Part shown: positions 43,901 to 51,742 of the stretch, one piece after another
Numbering within the stretch: position 1 is the first letter of the stretch
How the letters are laid out: each line of letters starts with the position of its first letter
Notes under the pieces: model-generated
Database searches by the model: none
The model's input: the letters and a program-made list of their open reading frames with translations, nothing else
Told to the model about the DNA's origin: nothing
Position numbers and translations under genes: made by a program
Source: Streptomyces capitiformicae
GTDB lineage: Bacteria; Actinomycetota; Actinomycetes; Streptomycetales; Streptomycetaceae
NCBI RefSeq assembly: GCF_002214185.1
Contig: NZ_CP022161.1
Location: 5,959,486 to 6,023,485 of the forward strand
Reading direction: 5' to 3'
DNA length: 64,000 bases

Positions 43901-45553
43901 TCAGGCCAGCCGTCGCGGGCGGTAGGCGAAGGCGGCGGCGGGCAGCGGGACGCCGTGGCTGCGCAGCTGCTGCGCCCGGGTGACGACGGCCGCGCCTTCG
44001 AGAAGGTTCAGGGCGATCTGGACGGCGGAGCGGTTCTCGGGGCGGCCGAGGAAACCGTCCCTCGTCCAGCGGTTGAAGGCGCCCATCGCGGGGCCGCACC
44101 AGATCTGGTAGTCGGTGCGCCGGTCCCGCTCGCCGGTCATGGCCCAGCGGCTGGACCGGCCGAGGTAGGAACGGAAGAGCAGCGCCATACGGTGCTTGGG
44201 GTCCCGTTCCGCGCGGTCGAGCTGCCCGGGGTCGCGGTCCTGCCAGTACCGGTGGGTGCCGGCCCACACTTCGTCGAGCGTGCCCCGCAGCACGTTCCGC
44301 TCCAGCCGGGTCCGTACCTCCTCGGGGATCGCCTCCAGGGAGTCGTACGAGCGGTACACGTCGTAGAGCTGCTGGGCGCGGGCGGCGAACATCGTGCCCC
44401 GGCGCAGCACTTGGAGCTGGACGCCGAGTTCGAACATGTCGGAGGCGGGTGCCATGGTGACGTCCGCGACATCGGCCGCGCCGAGCAGCCTCTTGCCCTC
44501 GTCGGACAGTCCCGCCTCGACGGACACCTGGTTGACCGAGCCGGTGACCACGTAGGCAGCGCCCATGGCGAACGCCGAGGCCACCGCCTGCGGGGTGCCC
44601 AGTCCGCCGGCTGCTCCCACCCGCGGCGGAGTGCGGTAGCCGTGGCGGGCGGTGAGCTCGGCGCGCAGGGCGAGCACCACGGGCAGCAGGACACCGAGCG
44701 GACGGTTGTCGGTGTGGCCGCCGCTGTCGGCCTCGACGGTGATGTCGTCGGCGACCGGGACGAGCGCGGCGAGATCCGCCTCCCGCTCGGTGACGTCGCC
44801 GCGTTCGACGAGGGCGCGCAGGAGTTCCGGTGGGGCGGGGGACAGGAACTGCTCGGCCACCTCCGGTCGCGACACCTTCGCGAGGATCCGGGTACGCCGG
44901 ACGACATGGCCCGACGGGTCGGTGGTGAGTCCCGCGACGGCGCATCGCACCACCGCGGGGGTGAGGGCCATGTAGGCGGAGGCGGACACGGCGGGGACGC
45001 GGCGGTTGATCAGCAGGGCGGCCACTCGCTCTTCCAACTCCGGCTCCTGCGGGGAGTGGATGAGGTTGACGCCCCAGTTGCGTCGGCCGTCGAGCCGGGC
45101 CCCGAGTTCCGCGACGGCCTGCTCGACGGCCCGGTGGTCGAGTCCGCCGGCGCCGAAGAACCCCAGCAGATCGGCCCCCGCCAGTGCGGTGACCATGCGG
45201 GTGGTCGCGATGCCATTGGCCATCTCGCCGCCGACGTACGGGAAGCGCACGGTGTGGTCGGCGCAGAAGGAGTGGTCGCCGAGCCACTCGGGGTACAGCG
45301 GCGGCAGCGTGCCCAGCACGTGATGCCGACCGTCGGCGCACAGCCGGTCCCGCGCGGCTTCGCTGCCCGGTGACAGCCCTACGCGCCCGGTGGACCGTTC
45401 CTGGACTATGTGCACCGGTTCCCTCACGCGGTGCGCGTGGCGGACGAGTGCGTCTTCGGAGAAGTCCGGCGCCCAGGGGGTGACGCTGTGTCCGTGTTCG
45501 TTTGCGGGTCCGTCTTCGGTTTCGGTTTCGGTGAACATGTTCTCTGTCACCAT
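43901..45553 (-). CDS. PfaD-like flavin enoyl reductase
   Basis: 550 residues of the PfaD/2-nitropropane-dioxygenase-like TIM barrel. GADLLGFFGAGGLDHRAVEQ, WGVNLIHSPQEPELEE, DITVEADSGGHTDNRPLGVL, RVGAAGGLGTPQAVASAFAM and GAAYVVTGSVNQVSVEAG are the family landmarks; the glycine-rich segments bind FMN and the His of SGGHTDN lies at the active site. PfaD acts in trans to reduce enoyl intermediates on the synthase. AAGGA precedes the ATG at 45553. The gap to the PfaA-like gene is 80 bases and has nothing notable. Confidence 0.9.
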   Translation of the reverse strand: MVTENMFTETETEDGPANEHGHSVTPWAPDFSEDALVRHAHRVREPVHIVQERSTGRVGLSPGSEAARDRLCADGRHHVLGTLPPLYPEWLGDHSFCADHTVRFPYVGGEMANGIATTRMVTALAGADLLGFFGAGGLDHRAVEQAVAELGARLDGRRNWGVNLIHSPQEPELEERVAALLINRRVPAVSASAYMALTPAVVRCAVAGLTTDPSGHVVRRTRILAKVSRPEVAEQFLSPAPPELLRALVERGDVTEREADLAALVPVADDITVEADSGGHTDNRPLGVLLPVVLALRAELTARHGYRTPPRVGAAGGLGTPQAVASAFAMGAAYVVTGSVNQVSVEAGLSDEGKRLLGAADVADVTMAPASDMFELGVQLQVLRRGTMFAARAQQLYDVYRSYDSLEAIPEEVRTRLERNVLRGTLDEVWAGTHRYWQDRDPGQLDRAERDPKHRMALLFRSYLGRSSRWAMTGERDRRTDYQIWCGPAMGAFNRWTRDGFLGRPENRSAVQIALNLLEGAAVVTRAQQLRSHGVPLPAAAFAYRPRRLA

Positions 45554-45582
45554 GTTCCGTTCCTTGTCCGGCGCTTGTGGGC

Positions 45583-46104
45583 CTAGGGGCCGGTGGGGGA
45601 GGCGAGGACGCGGTCCTCGGTCCAGTCGACGGTCAGTTCCCGGCGGGCGAAGCGCCAGCCGTCCGTCGTACGCCGGTAGGAGTCGTCGTAGCGGATGGAC
45701 CGCAGGCGCAGTCTGGGCGCTTCCTCGGCCGGGTAGATCTCGTGCGCCAGGCAGTACGTCTCTCCCGTGGCCCTGTCCCCGGACAGCCGGACCGTGTGGT
45801 TGCCGACGAAGTGCGTGGTGACGATGCACGGCGCCAGTACGGACAGGGCGCTCGTCCAGCCGTCGCGTCCGTCGAAGACGCGGGGTGGCCGGTCGGTGCG
45901 GGACGTGCGCCTCAGGACCAGTTCGCCGTCCTCGTCGAAGAGCGACGCGAACAGGTCTGTCATCCGCCGGTCCAGGGCGCAGGCGTACGTGTCGACGAGT
46001 CGGCGCAGGTCGAGCCGGTCCCGTACGTCCTGCCAACTGTCGCTCGGGGAGGTGGAGTCGGTGCTGTGGGTTGGTGGGTCGTTCAGGTGGTTCGGAGGGG
46101 TCAC
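45583..46104 (-). CDS. NTF2-like (SnoaL-type) protein
   Basis: 173 residues. The Asp/Arg-rich helix (DLRRLVDTYACALDRRMTDL), FDEDGELVLR, TTHFVGNHTVRL and the final TTDGWRFARRELTVDW are typical of NTF2-like cone folds. In biosynthetic clusters such proteins act as cyclases, isomerases or dehydratases, or have no catalysis. The GTG at 46104 is the first plausible start and the first 25 residues are a loose Pro/Ser/Thr tail. It lies between the SCO6745-like gene and pfaD in the same operon. Confidence 0.75.
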   Translation of the reverse strand: MTPPNHLNDPPTHSTDSTSPSDSWQDVRDRLDLRRLVDTYACALDRRMTDLFASLFDEDGELVLRRTSRTDRPPRVFDGRDGWTSALSVLAPCIVTTHFVGNHTVRLSGDRATGETYCLAHEIYPAEEAPRLRLRSIRYDDSYRRTTDGWRFARRELTVDWTEDRVLASPTGP

Positions 46105-46136
46105 GTGGTCCGTCCGGTGGGTGTGGGGGGTTGCGT

Positions 46137-46178
46137 GGCGCGGGACAGGCGGCGCGGGACAGGCGGCGCGGGACAGGC
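46137..46178. repeat. Three perfect 14-bp tandem repeats
   Basis: GGCGCGGGACAGGC three times in a row, between the stop of the SCO6745-like gene (46180) and the start of the NTF2-like gene. It lies in the transcribed spacer of the operon. Confidence 0.85.
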
Positions 46179-46179
46179 C

Positions 46180-47058
46180 CTAACCGCCGAAGGTCTTCGG
46201 GGCCACGGGCAGGGGCAGTCCGAGCCCGTGGACGATGCGTTCGCCGATCGGCTGGAGCAGCGCGTACAGGCGGTGCGCGCGGTCGTCGCCGAGGGAGTTC
46301 CAGGGCACGGCGGCGAAGCGGTCGGTGAGTTCCTCCACCGTGTCCCGGGCCGAACGGCCCTCGGTGGTGAGAGCGCCGGCCGGGTCCAGCAGGCCGCGGT
46401 CGCGCAGTCGTCGCTCGCCGTCGGCCCATTCCTCGTCGGTCCAGCCGCGGCGTGCCTGAATGCTCTCGCGGATCTCGCCCCCGGCCGCGGTGATCGTCAC
46501 GAGTGCCTCGACCCCGTCGAACCCGGCATGCGTGAGGGCGGCGACGTGCCCGTCGCCCCGGTGCTCGCGCAGGGTGGTCGCCGCCTGCCACAGCGCCAGG
46601 TGGGGTGGCTCGGGGAGTTCGAGAGCGGCGTTCGCGGCGCCGAGCGGACGGCCGGGCGCGTCGCCGGCGGCAGCGGCCGCCGCTGCCGCCAGCGACGCGG
46701 CCTCGGCGATGTCCGGACCGTCGACCTCGTCGCCCAGCAGCGCGCGCAGCGCCGCGTCCACGCCGGCCAGCCGGGCGGTCAGCACGTCGTCAGGGAGCGC
46801 CATTTCCCACACGGAGGGGATCGCCCGGGCGACCAGGCTCGGTTTGAAGTGGTGGAAGAGCGCGGTGACCACGGCCGCAGGCACGGGGCCGAGAGGGGCC
46901 GCGCGTCCGCCGAAGTAGCCGCGCCAGGTGCCCTTCAGACCGATCTCCCGGAACGCCTCCTGAACCTGGGGCGCGTAGTAGAGCACGGCATGGTAGGGCT
47001 CGAGGACGTCGTGCAGGGCCCGGACGTGGCTCCGCGGCGCCACGGTCGGCGCGCTCAC
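46180..47058 (-). CDS. SCO6745-like family protein
   Basis: 292 residues. LEPYHAVLYYAPQVQEAFRE, GTWRGYFGGRAAPLGPV, HHFKPSLVARAIPSVWEMA and a C-terminal winged-helix-like part (RRGWTDEEWADGERRLRDRG, LTDRFAAVPWNSLGDD) match the actinobacterial family named after SCO6745, which combines a helical bundle with a degenerate helix-turn-helix. No reaction is known for it. The GTG at 47058 overlaps the acyl-CoA dehydrogenase stop by 4 bp (GTGA), so expression is coupled. Confidence 0.7.
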   Translation of the reverse strand: MSAPTVAPRSHVRALHDVLEPYHAVLYYAPQVQEAFREIGLKGTWRGYFGGRAAPLGPVPAAVVTALFHHFKPSLVARAIPSVWEMALPDDVLTARLAGVDAALRALLGDEVDGPDIAEAASLAAAAAAAAGDAPGRPLGAANAALELPEPPHLALWQAATTLREHRGDGHVAALTHAGFDGVEALVTITAAGGEIRESIQARRGWTDEEWADGERRLRDRGLLDPAGALTTEGRSARDTVEELTDRFAAVPWNSLGDDRAHRLYALLQPIGERIVHGLGLPLPVAPKTFGG

Positions 47059-48311
47059 CGGACAGCCCCTTCCACGAGTGTCTCGTTCGTCTTGTCCGTG
47101 TCGTTCGTCCCGGACGGCTCTGCCGCTCCGCCGGGGCCGGACGCCGTGGGGAAGTGCAGCAGTCCCGGCAGGCCCCGCTTGTCGATCTCGTTGGCGATCA
47201 TGAGGCGTTGGACCTCGGAGGTGCCCATCCAGATCCGGTCGACGCGGACATCGCGATAGAGGCGCTCGACGGGGTTGTTCCGCATGTAGCCGCGTCCGCC
47301 GAAGATCTGCACCGCGCGGTCGACGACCCGGCCGGCGGCCTCCGTGGCGGACACCTTGGCCATGGCCACCTTGGCGTTGAGGGTCTTCGGGTCGCCGCCC
47401 CGGTCGATCTCCCACGCGGTGCGGTACACCAGCATGCGGTTGACGGCGATGTCGGTCGCGGAGTCCGCCAACATGGCCTGGATCAACTGGTGCTTGATGA
47501 TGGGCTTTCCGCCCTGCACCCGCTCGCGCGCCCAGTCCGAGGCCAGCCGCAGGGCACGCTCGGCGGCGCCCACGGCGTGCGCCGCGACCAGGACCCGTTC
47601 CTCGAAGAAGGTGGCCTGGACGAGCGCGAGCCCGTCGCCCACCGCCCCGAGGACGGCATCGTGACCGACCTCCACGCCGTCGAAGGCGAAATGCGGGTGC
47701 TCGTAGGCGAAGTTGTGGGTGTAGTGAGGTGTGTCGACCAGCCGTACGCCGGGCGCGTCCTTGTCGACGAGGAACATCGTCGGTGCTCCGTCGGGCTGGA
47801 CGACCGCCAGAACGATCAGATAGTCCGCCAGATCGCCCAAGGTGACGAACCATTTCTCTCCGGTGATGCGATACCCGTCGGGCGAGCGCTCCGCGACGGT
47901 CGCGATGCGCCGGGGGTCGGAACCGGCGTCGGGTTCGGTGACGGCTCTGGCACCGAAGCGCTCACCGCGGTTCTCCGGGATGAGATAGCGCTCGCGCTGT
48001 TCGGGGGTGGATGCGATCAGGGCGGCGGCGGTCGGCCTCCACACCGCGGCCCACAGTCCGTTGGTGAGGGTTCCCAGTTGCTCTTCCACGGTCACCTGCT
48101 CGATCCAGCTCAGGCCCGCGCCTCCCCACTCGACCGGCGCGTTCATCGCCTGGAGGCCGCTGGCCAGTACCGTCCGGCGGAGGGCGGCCCGGCTCTGCGG
48201 GCTCAGACCGTTGTCGGCCTCGCATTCGTCCTCGTAGACCGCGATTCTCCGGGTGAGGTCGACAGCGCTTTCCCTGAGTTGGGCGAGACGGGGAGAGTAG
48301 GAGAAATCCAT
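47055..48311 (-). CDS. Acyl-CoA dehydrogenase family protein lacking the usual catalytic Glu
   Basis: 418 residues with the normal three-domain fold: ARAVTEPDAGSDPRRI and ITGEKWFVTLGDLADY (FAD/substrate binding), QIFGGRGYMRNNPVERLYRD, and the C-terminal WMGTSEVQRLMIANEI. In short- and medium-chain enzymes this motif is YEGTSEIQR, with Glu as the base. Here it is Met, so either another residue is the base or the protein does different chemistry, for example on an acyl-ACP. It is the first gene of the PUFA-type operon. GAGAGGA precedes the ATG at 48311. A 290-base leader separates it from the border motif. Confidence 0.85.
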   Translation of the reverse strand: MDFSYSPRLAQLRESAVDLTRRIAVYEDECEADNGLSPQSRAALRRTVLASGLQAMNAPVEWGGAGLSWIEQVTVEEQLGTLTNGLWAAVWRPTAAALIASTPEQRERYLIPENRGERFGARAVTEPDAGSDPRRIATVAERSPDGYRITGEKWFVTLGDLADYLIVLAVVQPDGAPTMFLVDKDAPGVRLVDTPHYTHNFAYEHPHFAFDGVEVGHDAVLGAVGDGLALVQATFFEERVLVAAHAVGAAERALRLASDWARERVQGGKPIIKHQLIQAMLADSATDIAVNRMLVYRTAWEIDRGGDPKTLNAKVAMAKVSATEAAGRVVDRAVQIFGGRGYMRNNPVERLYRDVRVDRIWMGTSEVQRLMIANEIDKRGLPGLLHFPTASGPGGAAEPSGTNDTDKTNETLVEGAVR

Positions 48312-48321
48312 GGGGGTCCTC

Positions 48322-48351
48322 TCGGGGTGCCTCTTGTCGGGGCGCCTCTTG
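48322..48351. repeat. Tandem 15-bp repeat in the operon leader
   Basis: TCGGGGTGCCTCTTG followed by TCGGGGCGCCTCTTG, starting 11 bases upstream of the acyl-CoA dehydrogenase start codon and partly covering the ribosome-site region. The rest of 48312-48889 shows only the border motif and no credible gene. Confidence 0.7.
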
Positions 48352-48608
48352 GGCCGTGCGAGCGTGAAGCTGCTGGGTACACACCACGGCTCCGCGTCCG
48401 GCGGGCCTTGAGTCGGAGGGATGGCGCGGGGCTCGTACCCCGTGCTTGGGCGACATCGAGGGGTCCGGGTCGGCCGGCCCCACCCTGGGCGGAGTTCCCG
48501 GCGGAATTCTTCACGCTGGGAACGACGGGTCGTGCGGGCGGCGCGTCCCGGCCGGAGCCGGAGACGGCTTCTCGCTGGCACCACCATGAGGGAAACCGGG
48601 GCGCCGAG

Positions 48609-48626
48609 CTACCCCCGTATGAGGGG
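48609..48626 (-). promoter_or_regulatory. Cluster border motif, copy 2
   Basis: On the minus strand CCCCTCA-TAC-GGGGGTAG, matching copy 1 (27153-27170) at all 15 bases outside the 3-base centre. It lies between the divergent acyl-CoA dehydrogenase operon (start 48311) and the LuxR gene (start 48890), about 300 and 265 bases from them, so it may control either or both. Confidence 0.65.
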
Positions 48627-48889
48627 TAAGCGGAGGGGATCACTCCCTGAGAATCCGGTCAAGCGGTGACGGGCGGCGTGATGTGGTGCCAGGCTCGATC
48701 GGCCGGCTGCGACTCTACGCGCATCGCCCATCAACGGTGACTCGGCAGTAACTGATAAGCCGTCAACTATGTGGCCGGTGTGGACTATTGACGCGGAAGA
48801 GGCGCTTGCAGAACTGTTCTCCCGACGACGGGGGCAGCCGCAGCGACGTGTTCTGCACACTGCCGCCCAGGTAAGGAGTCGACCCGGTC

Positions 48890-49747
48890 ATGCTTCCGGC
48901 GGAGGACAGCGAAGAGGCCGCGGCCACCCGCGCCGCGGTCCTGACGCTGCGCAGGGAAAGCGGTATGCCCGTCGCCGGCGCGGCCTGGGTCGTCGGACCG
49001 CGGCAGCTGCGGATCAGCGAGACGAGCGGGGTGAAGTCGCGGTACCGCCGAGGGTCTCCCGTGGCGGCCGGGACCGGACTGATCGGCAAGGTGCTCACGA
49101 CGAATCGGCTGGCGGCGGTGAGCGACTACCAGGCGGCACCCCAGATCAGCCAGGAGTGCGACTCCTTCGTCGCGGCGGAGGGCGTCAGAGCGATGGCGGC
49201 GGCCCCCGTGATCGTGGGGACCACCGTACGAGCGGTCCTCTTCGTGGGATCGCGCGACGCCGTACGACTGGGCGACCGCGTACTGACAGCGGTGACGGCG
49301 GCGGCGCGCGACCTGGAGCAGTTCCTCGCCTCCCACGAGCAGGTCCACCGGCTGCTCTCGGAGGCCCGGGCCGCACGCGACAGCGCCGCGCCCCGTGACG
49401 GCGCGGCCCTGGCATGCGTCCACGAAGCCTACGCCGAACTGCTGGACCTGACCGCGACACTCGACGACGGTCACCTCAAGGCACGCTTCGACGAGGTGTG
49501 TTGCCTACTGGAACAGGGCTGCTGTTCCGAGCGGACACCAGCGGGGGAGCCGACCCGTCTGTCGCCCCGCGAACTCGACGTCCTCGCCGCGGTCGCCGCC
49601 GGCTGCACCAACCTCGACATCTCCGACCGGCTCGACATCGGCCTGGAGACCGTCAAGGGCTACCTGCGCTCGGTGATGCGCAAGCTCGGCACCAGCACCC
49701 GCTTCGAGGCGGTCACCGCGGCCCGCCGGGCGGGGCTGCTGCCGTGA
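48890..49747 (+). CDS. GAF-LuxR transcriptional regulator, cluster regulator 2
   Basis: 285 residues. The GAF-like part (GMPVAGAAWVVGPRQLRISE, AAGTGLIGKVLTTNRLAAVS, AARDLEQFLASHEQ) and LuxR end (LSPRELDVLAAVAAGCTNLD, ISDRLDIGLETVKGYLRSVM, RKLGTSTRFEAVTAARRAGL) parallel the 29096 gene along their whole length. It has no TTA codon, so unlike its paralogue it can be made without bldA tRNA. AAGGAG lies about 11 bases before the ATG. It is divergent from the PUFA-type operon, the usual place for its regulator. Confidence 0.87.
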   Translation: MLPAEDSEEAAATRAAVLTLRRESGMPVAGAAWVVGPRQLRISETSGVKSRYRRGSPVAAGTGLIGKVLTTNRLAAVSDYQAAPQISQECDSFVAAEGVRAMAAAPVIVGTTVRAVLFVGSRDAVRLGDRVLTAVTAAARDLEQFLASHEQVHRLLSEARAARDSAAPRDGAALACVHEAYAELLDLTATLDDGHLKARFDEVCCLLEQGCCSERTPAGEPTRLSPRELDVLAAVAAGCTNLDISDRLDIGLETVKGYLRSVMRKLGTSTRFEAVTAARRAGLLP

Positions 49748-49780
49748 GCTGTCATGGAGACCCGGTGGTCGTCCTGGTGG

Positions 49781-51742
49781 TCAGGTGTCGGAGGCCGGTG
49801 GCTGCCAGGTGGCACGGACCAGGGCCCGCTCGGTGGCGGAGAGGTAGACGGCCGCGGCGAGCCAGGCCCGTGCGTAGCGGTCCGGGTCTGGCTCGTCGAT
49901 GCGGCCGAAGACGTCACGGGTACGGCGGTCGGCCTCGGCGGTGAGGGTGGTCGCCAGGTCGGCGGCCGCCTGGAACCCGCTGCGCCGCAGGGCCGCCCGG
50001 CCGCCGCCACGATCGCCGTCGCGGGCGGGTTCGGCGACGGCCCGGCGGCCTCCGGACACGGCGACCTCGACCAGTCGGCGCAACCGCCACAGCGGGGCCT
50101 CCGCGAGCGGGTCGACCGGGACGCCGTCGAGGCCGGTCGGGGCGGGCAGGGCGTCCGGCGGCGGGAAGTGCGTGCCCTGGAGACGGTCGTAGCCCAGGTC
50201 GGCGTGGCCCTGCCAGTCGGTCGGCAGCCGCAGCGTCGCCTCGGCGTCCGACACCGGGCCCACCGCGAGCGGGCGCAGCGTGGCGGCGCGGTCGGCGTCC
50301 AGGCGGCCGATCACACGCAGCCGCAGACCGGGCCGGGAGGCGAGCTGACGGAAGTTGGCGGTGTGGGCGAGATCGGGATGGCCGTTGGCCGGTGCCAGCC
50401 GCACCAGCGGGCCGTCCACGACCGGTTGCCCGGCAGGTCCCAGCTCGCGGGCGAGCAACTGGTCCCCTGCCGCCCCCACGAGGACCACGTCACAGCCGAT
50501 CGGCTCACGCAGCGCCTGCTCACCGCGCTCCGGGTCGGCCCCGGGGCTCCCCGTGAGCCGTTCGGCGACGGCCTCGGCCAGGGGGCGGGCGAAGAGGGCG
50601 GCGAGCGGGCCCGCCGTCCAGGGCAGACCGGTGACCGGAGTGGCCCGTACGCTCTTGCCGGAGCCGAGACGGCCGTCCGGGGAGAGCGTGGCACCCGTGA
50701 TCAGCAGCCCGCCACGGGCGAGTTGGGCATGGTTGAGACTGCCCGAGCCGAGCGCGACCGTGGCCGTGGCGGCGCCCCGGGCGCGGGCCGGACCGCCGGG
50801 CTTGACGTCGGCGAGGGAGAACCAGCGTCCGTCGTCGGAGACGACATGGGTGACGACACCGCCATAGCCGGTGGCCGCGATCACCGGCTCCCGGAACACC
50901 CCGTGGACCCGCAGGCCCCCGCCCGGCCGGTAACCGCGGCGGGCGGTGCCGACGAGACCCGGATCGGGGTCCGCCGCTGCCAACAGGCCAGTGGTGAGGA
51001 GCAGTTCGCGCAGGCTCGCGACCAGATCGGCGAGCCGGTGGCCGTCGTGGCGGGCCCGCGCGCCGCGCAGTCCGCGGACGACCCGTAGGGCTGCCGCCTC
51101 GGCGCGGTGCAGCCCGGCGAGCCGGGCCGTGTGCGCCGCCCGCAGCAACTCCGCCTGCGGCACGGCGCCGGCGGCCGGCACCCCGGCGGCGAGCACGGCC
51201 GCGGTGGCGGTCCAGAGGCCGGTGGCGGCGGTTACCTGGGCCTTGGTGGGGCCGGTGGCCCCGGCGGCTCCGGTGGGTCCAGTGCGTTCGGCGGAGTCGG
51301 TGGCTCCGGGAGTGGCGGCCTTCGTAGCACTACTGTTCTCGCGGGCCTTGGAGGCTGGTTCGCCCGCTGATACGGCGTCACCCTCGACGTCATGCGCGAC
51401 GGTCGCCGTTTCCGCGTCGTCCGTGGCCTCCGGTGCGGGCATGGCCTCCGCGTCGGCCACCGGGCAGGCGCCCAGGACCGCGGCCCGGTGCAGGCATCGG
51501 GGGGCGAGCAGGCAACTGCACACCGCCTGCCCGGCGTCCGTGACCGCGCCCGAGGGACCCGGCGTGAGGGTGACCTCGGCGTCCTCGCCGCACCGGATGC
51601 GCAGGACACCGCCGTCGGCCGTGACGGGCACGGCCGCGTACGACTCGATCGCGGCGTCCAGCTTCTTGCGCAGCCGGGAGGTCAGGCTCTCGACGGCGGT
51701 GGCGACCACCTCGGGTGCCACCGGGGGCAGTTCGGCGTTCAT
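49781..51742 (-). CDS. SWIM zinc-finger protein of a MoxR-VWA locus (YehQ-like)
   Basis: 653 residues. The SWIM motif CSCLLAPRCLHRAAVLGAC (CxC...CxH, near residue 75) binds zinc and often DNA or protein. A low-complexity linker of about 90 residues follows (Ala/Thr/Gly-rich), then a large domain of unknown fold (GYRPGGGLRVHGVFREPVIA; ALGSGSLNHAQLARGGLLIT; RPGLRLRVIGRLD). Its ATG overlaps the upstream stop by 4 bp (ATGA). In E. coli the SWIM protein YehQ likewise follows the VWA protein YehP, so it is the probable adaptor of this system. It is the last gene of the operon. Confidence 0.8.
   Translation of the reverse strand: MNAELPPVAPEVVATAVESLTSRLRKKLDAAIESYAAVPVTADGGVLRIRCGEDAEVTLTPGPSGAVTDAGQAVCSCLLAPRCLHRAAVLGACPVADAEAMPAPEATDDAETATVAHDVEGDAVSAGEPASKARENSSATKAATPGATDSAERTGPTGAAGATGPTKAQVTAATGLWTATAAVLAAGVPAAGAVPQAELLRAAHTARLAGLHRAEAAALRVVRGLRGARARHDGHRLADLVASLRELLLTTGLLAAADPDPGLVGTARRGYRPGGGLRVHGVFREPVIAATGYGGVVTHVVSDDGRWFSLADVKPGGPARARGAATATVALGSGSLNHAQLARGGLLITGATLSPDGRLGSGKSVRATPVTGLPWTAGPLAALFARPLAEAVAERLTGSPGADPERGEQALREPIGCDVVLVGAAGDQLLARELGPAGQPVVDGPLVRLAPANGHPDLAHTANFRQLASRPGLRLRVIGRLDADRAATLRPLAVGPVSDAEATLRLPTDWQGHADLGYDRLQGTHFPPPDALPAPTGLDGVPVDPLAEAPLWRLRRLVEVAVSGGRRAVAEPARDGDRGGGRAALRRSGFQAAADLATTLTAEADRRTRDVFGRIDEPDPDRYARAWLAAAVYLSATERALVRATWQPPASDT

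Noticed and set aside
37923..45341. A single 2472-residue protein spanning the PfaD region and the PfaA-like gene
   Set aside because: The part beyond 43820 is an antisense-like shadow frame of pfaD; the true PfaA-like start has a ribosome site at 43820.
48421..48669. Small 82-codon gene between the acyl-CoA dehydrogenase and LuxR genes
   Set aside because: Arg-rich composition, no ribosome site, and it covers the border motif.
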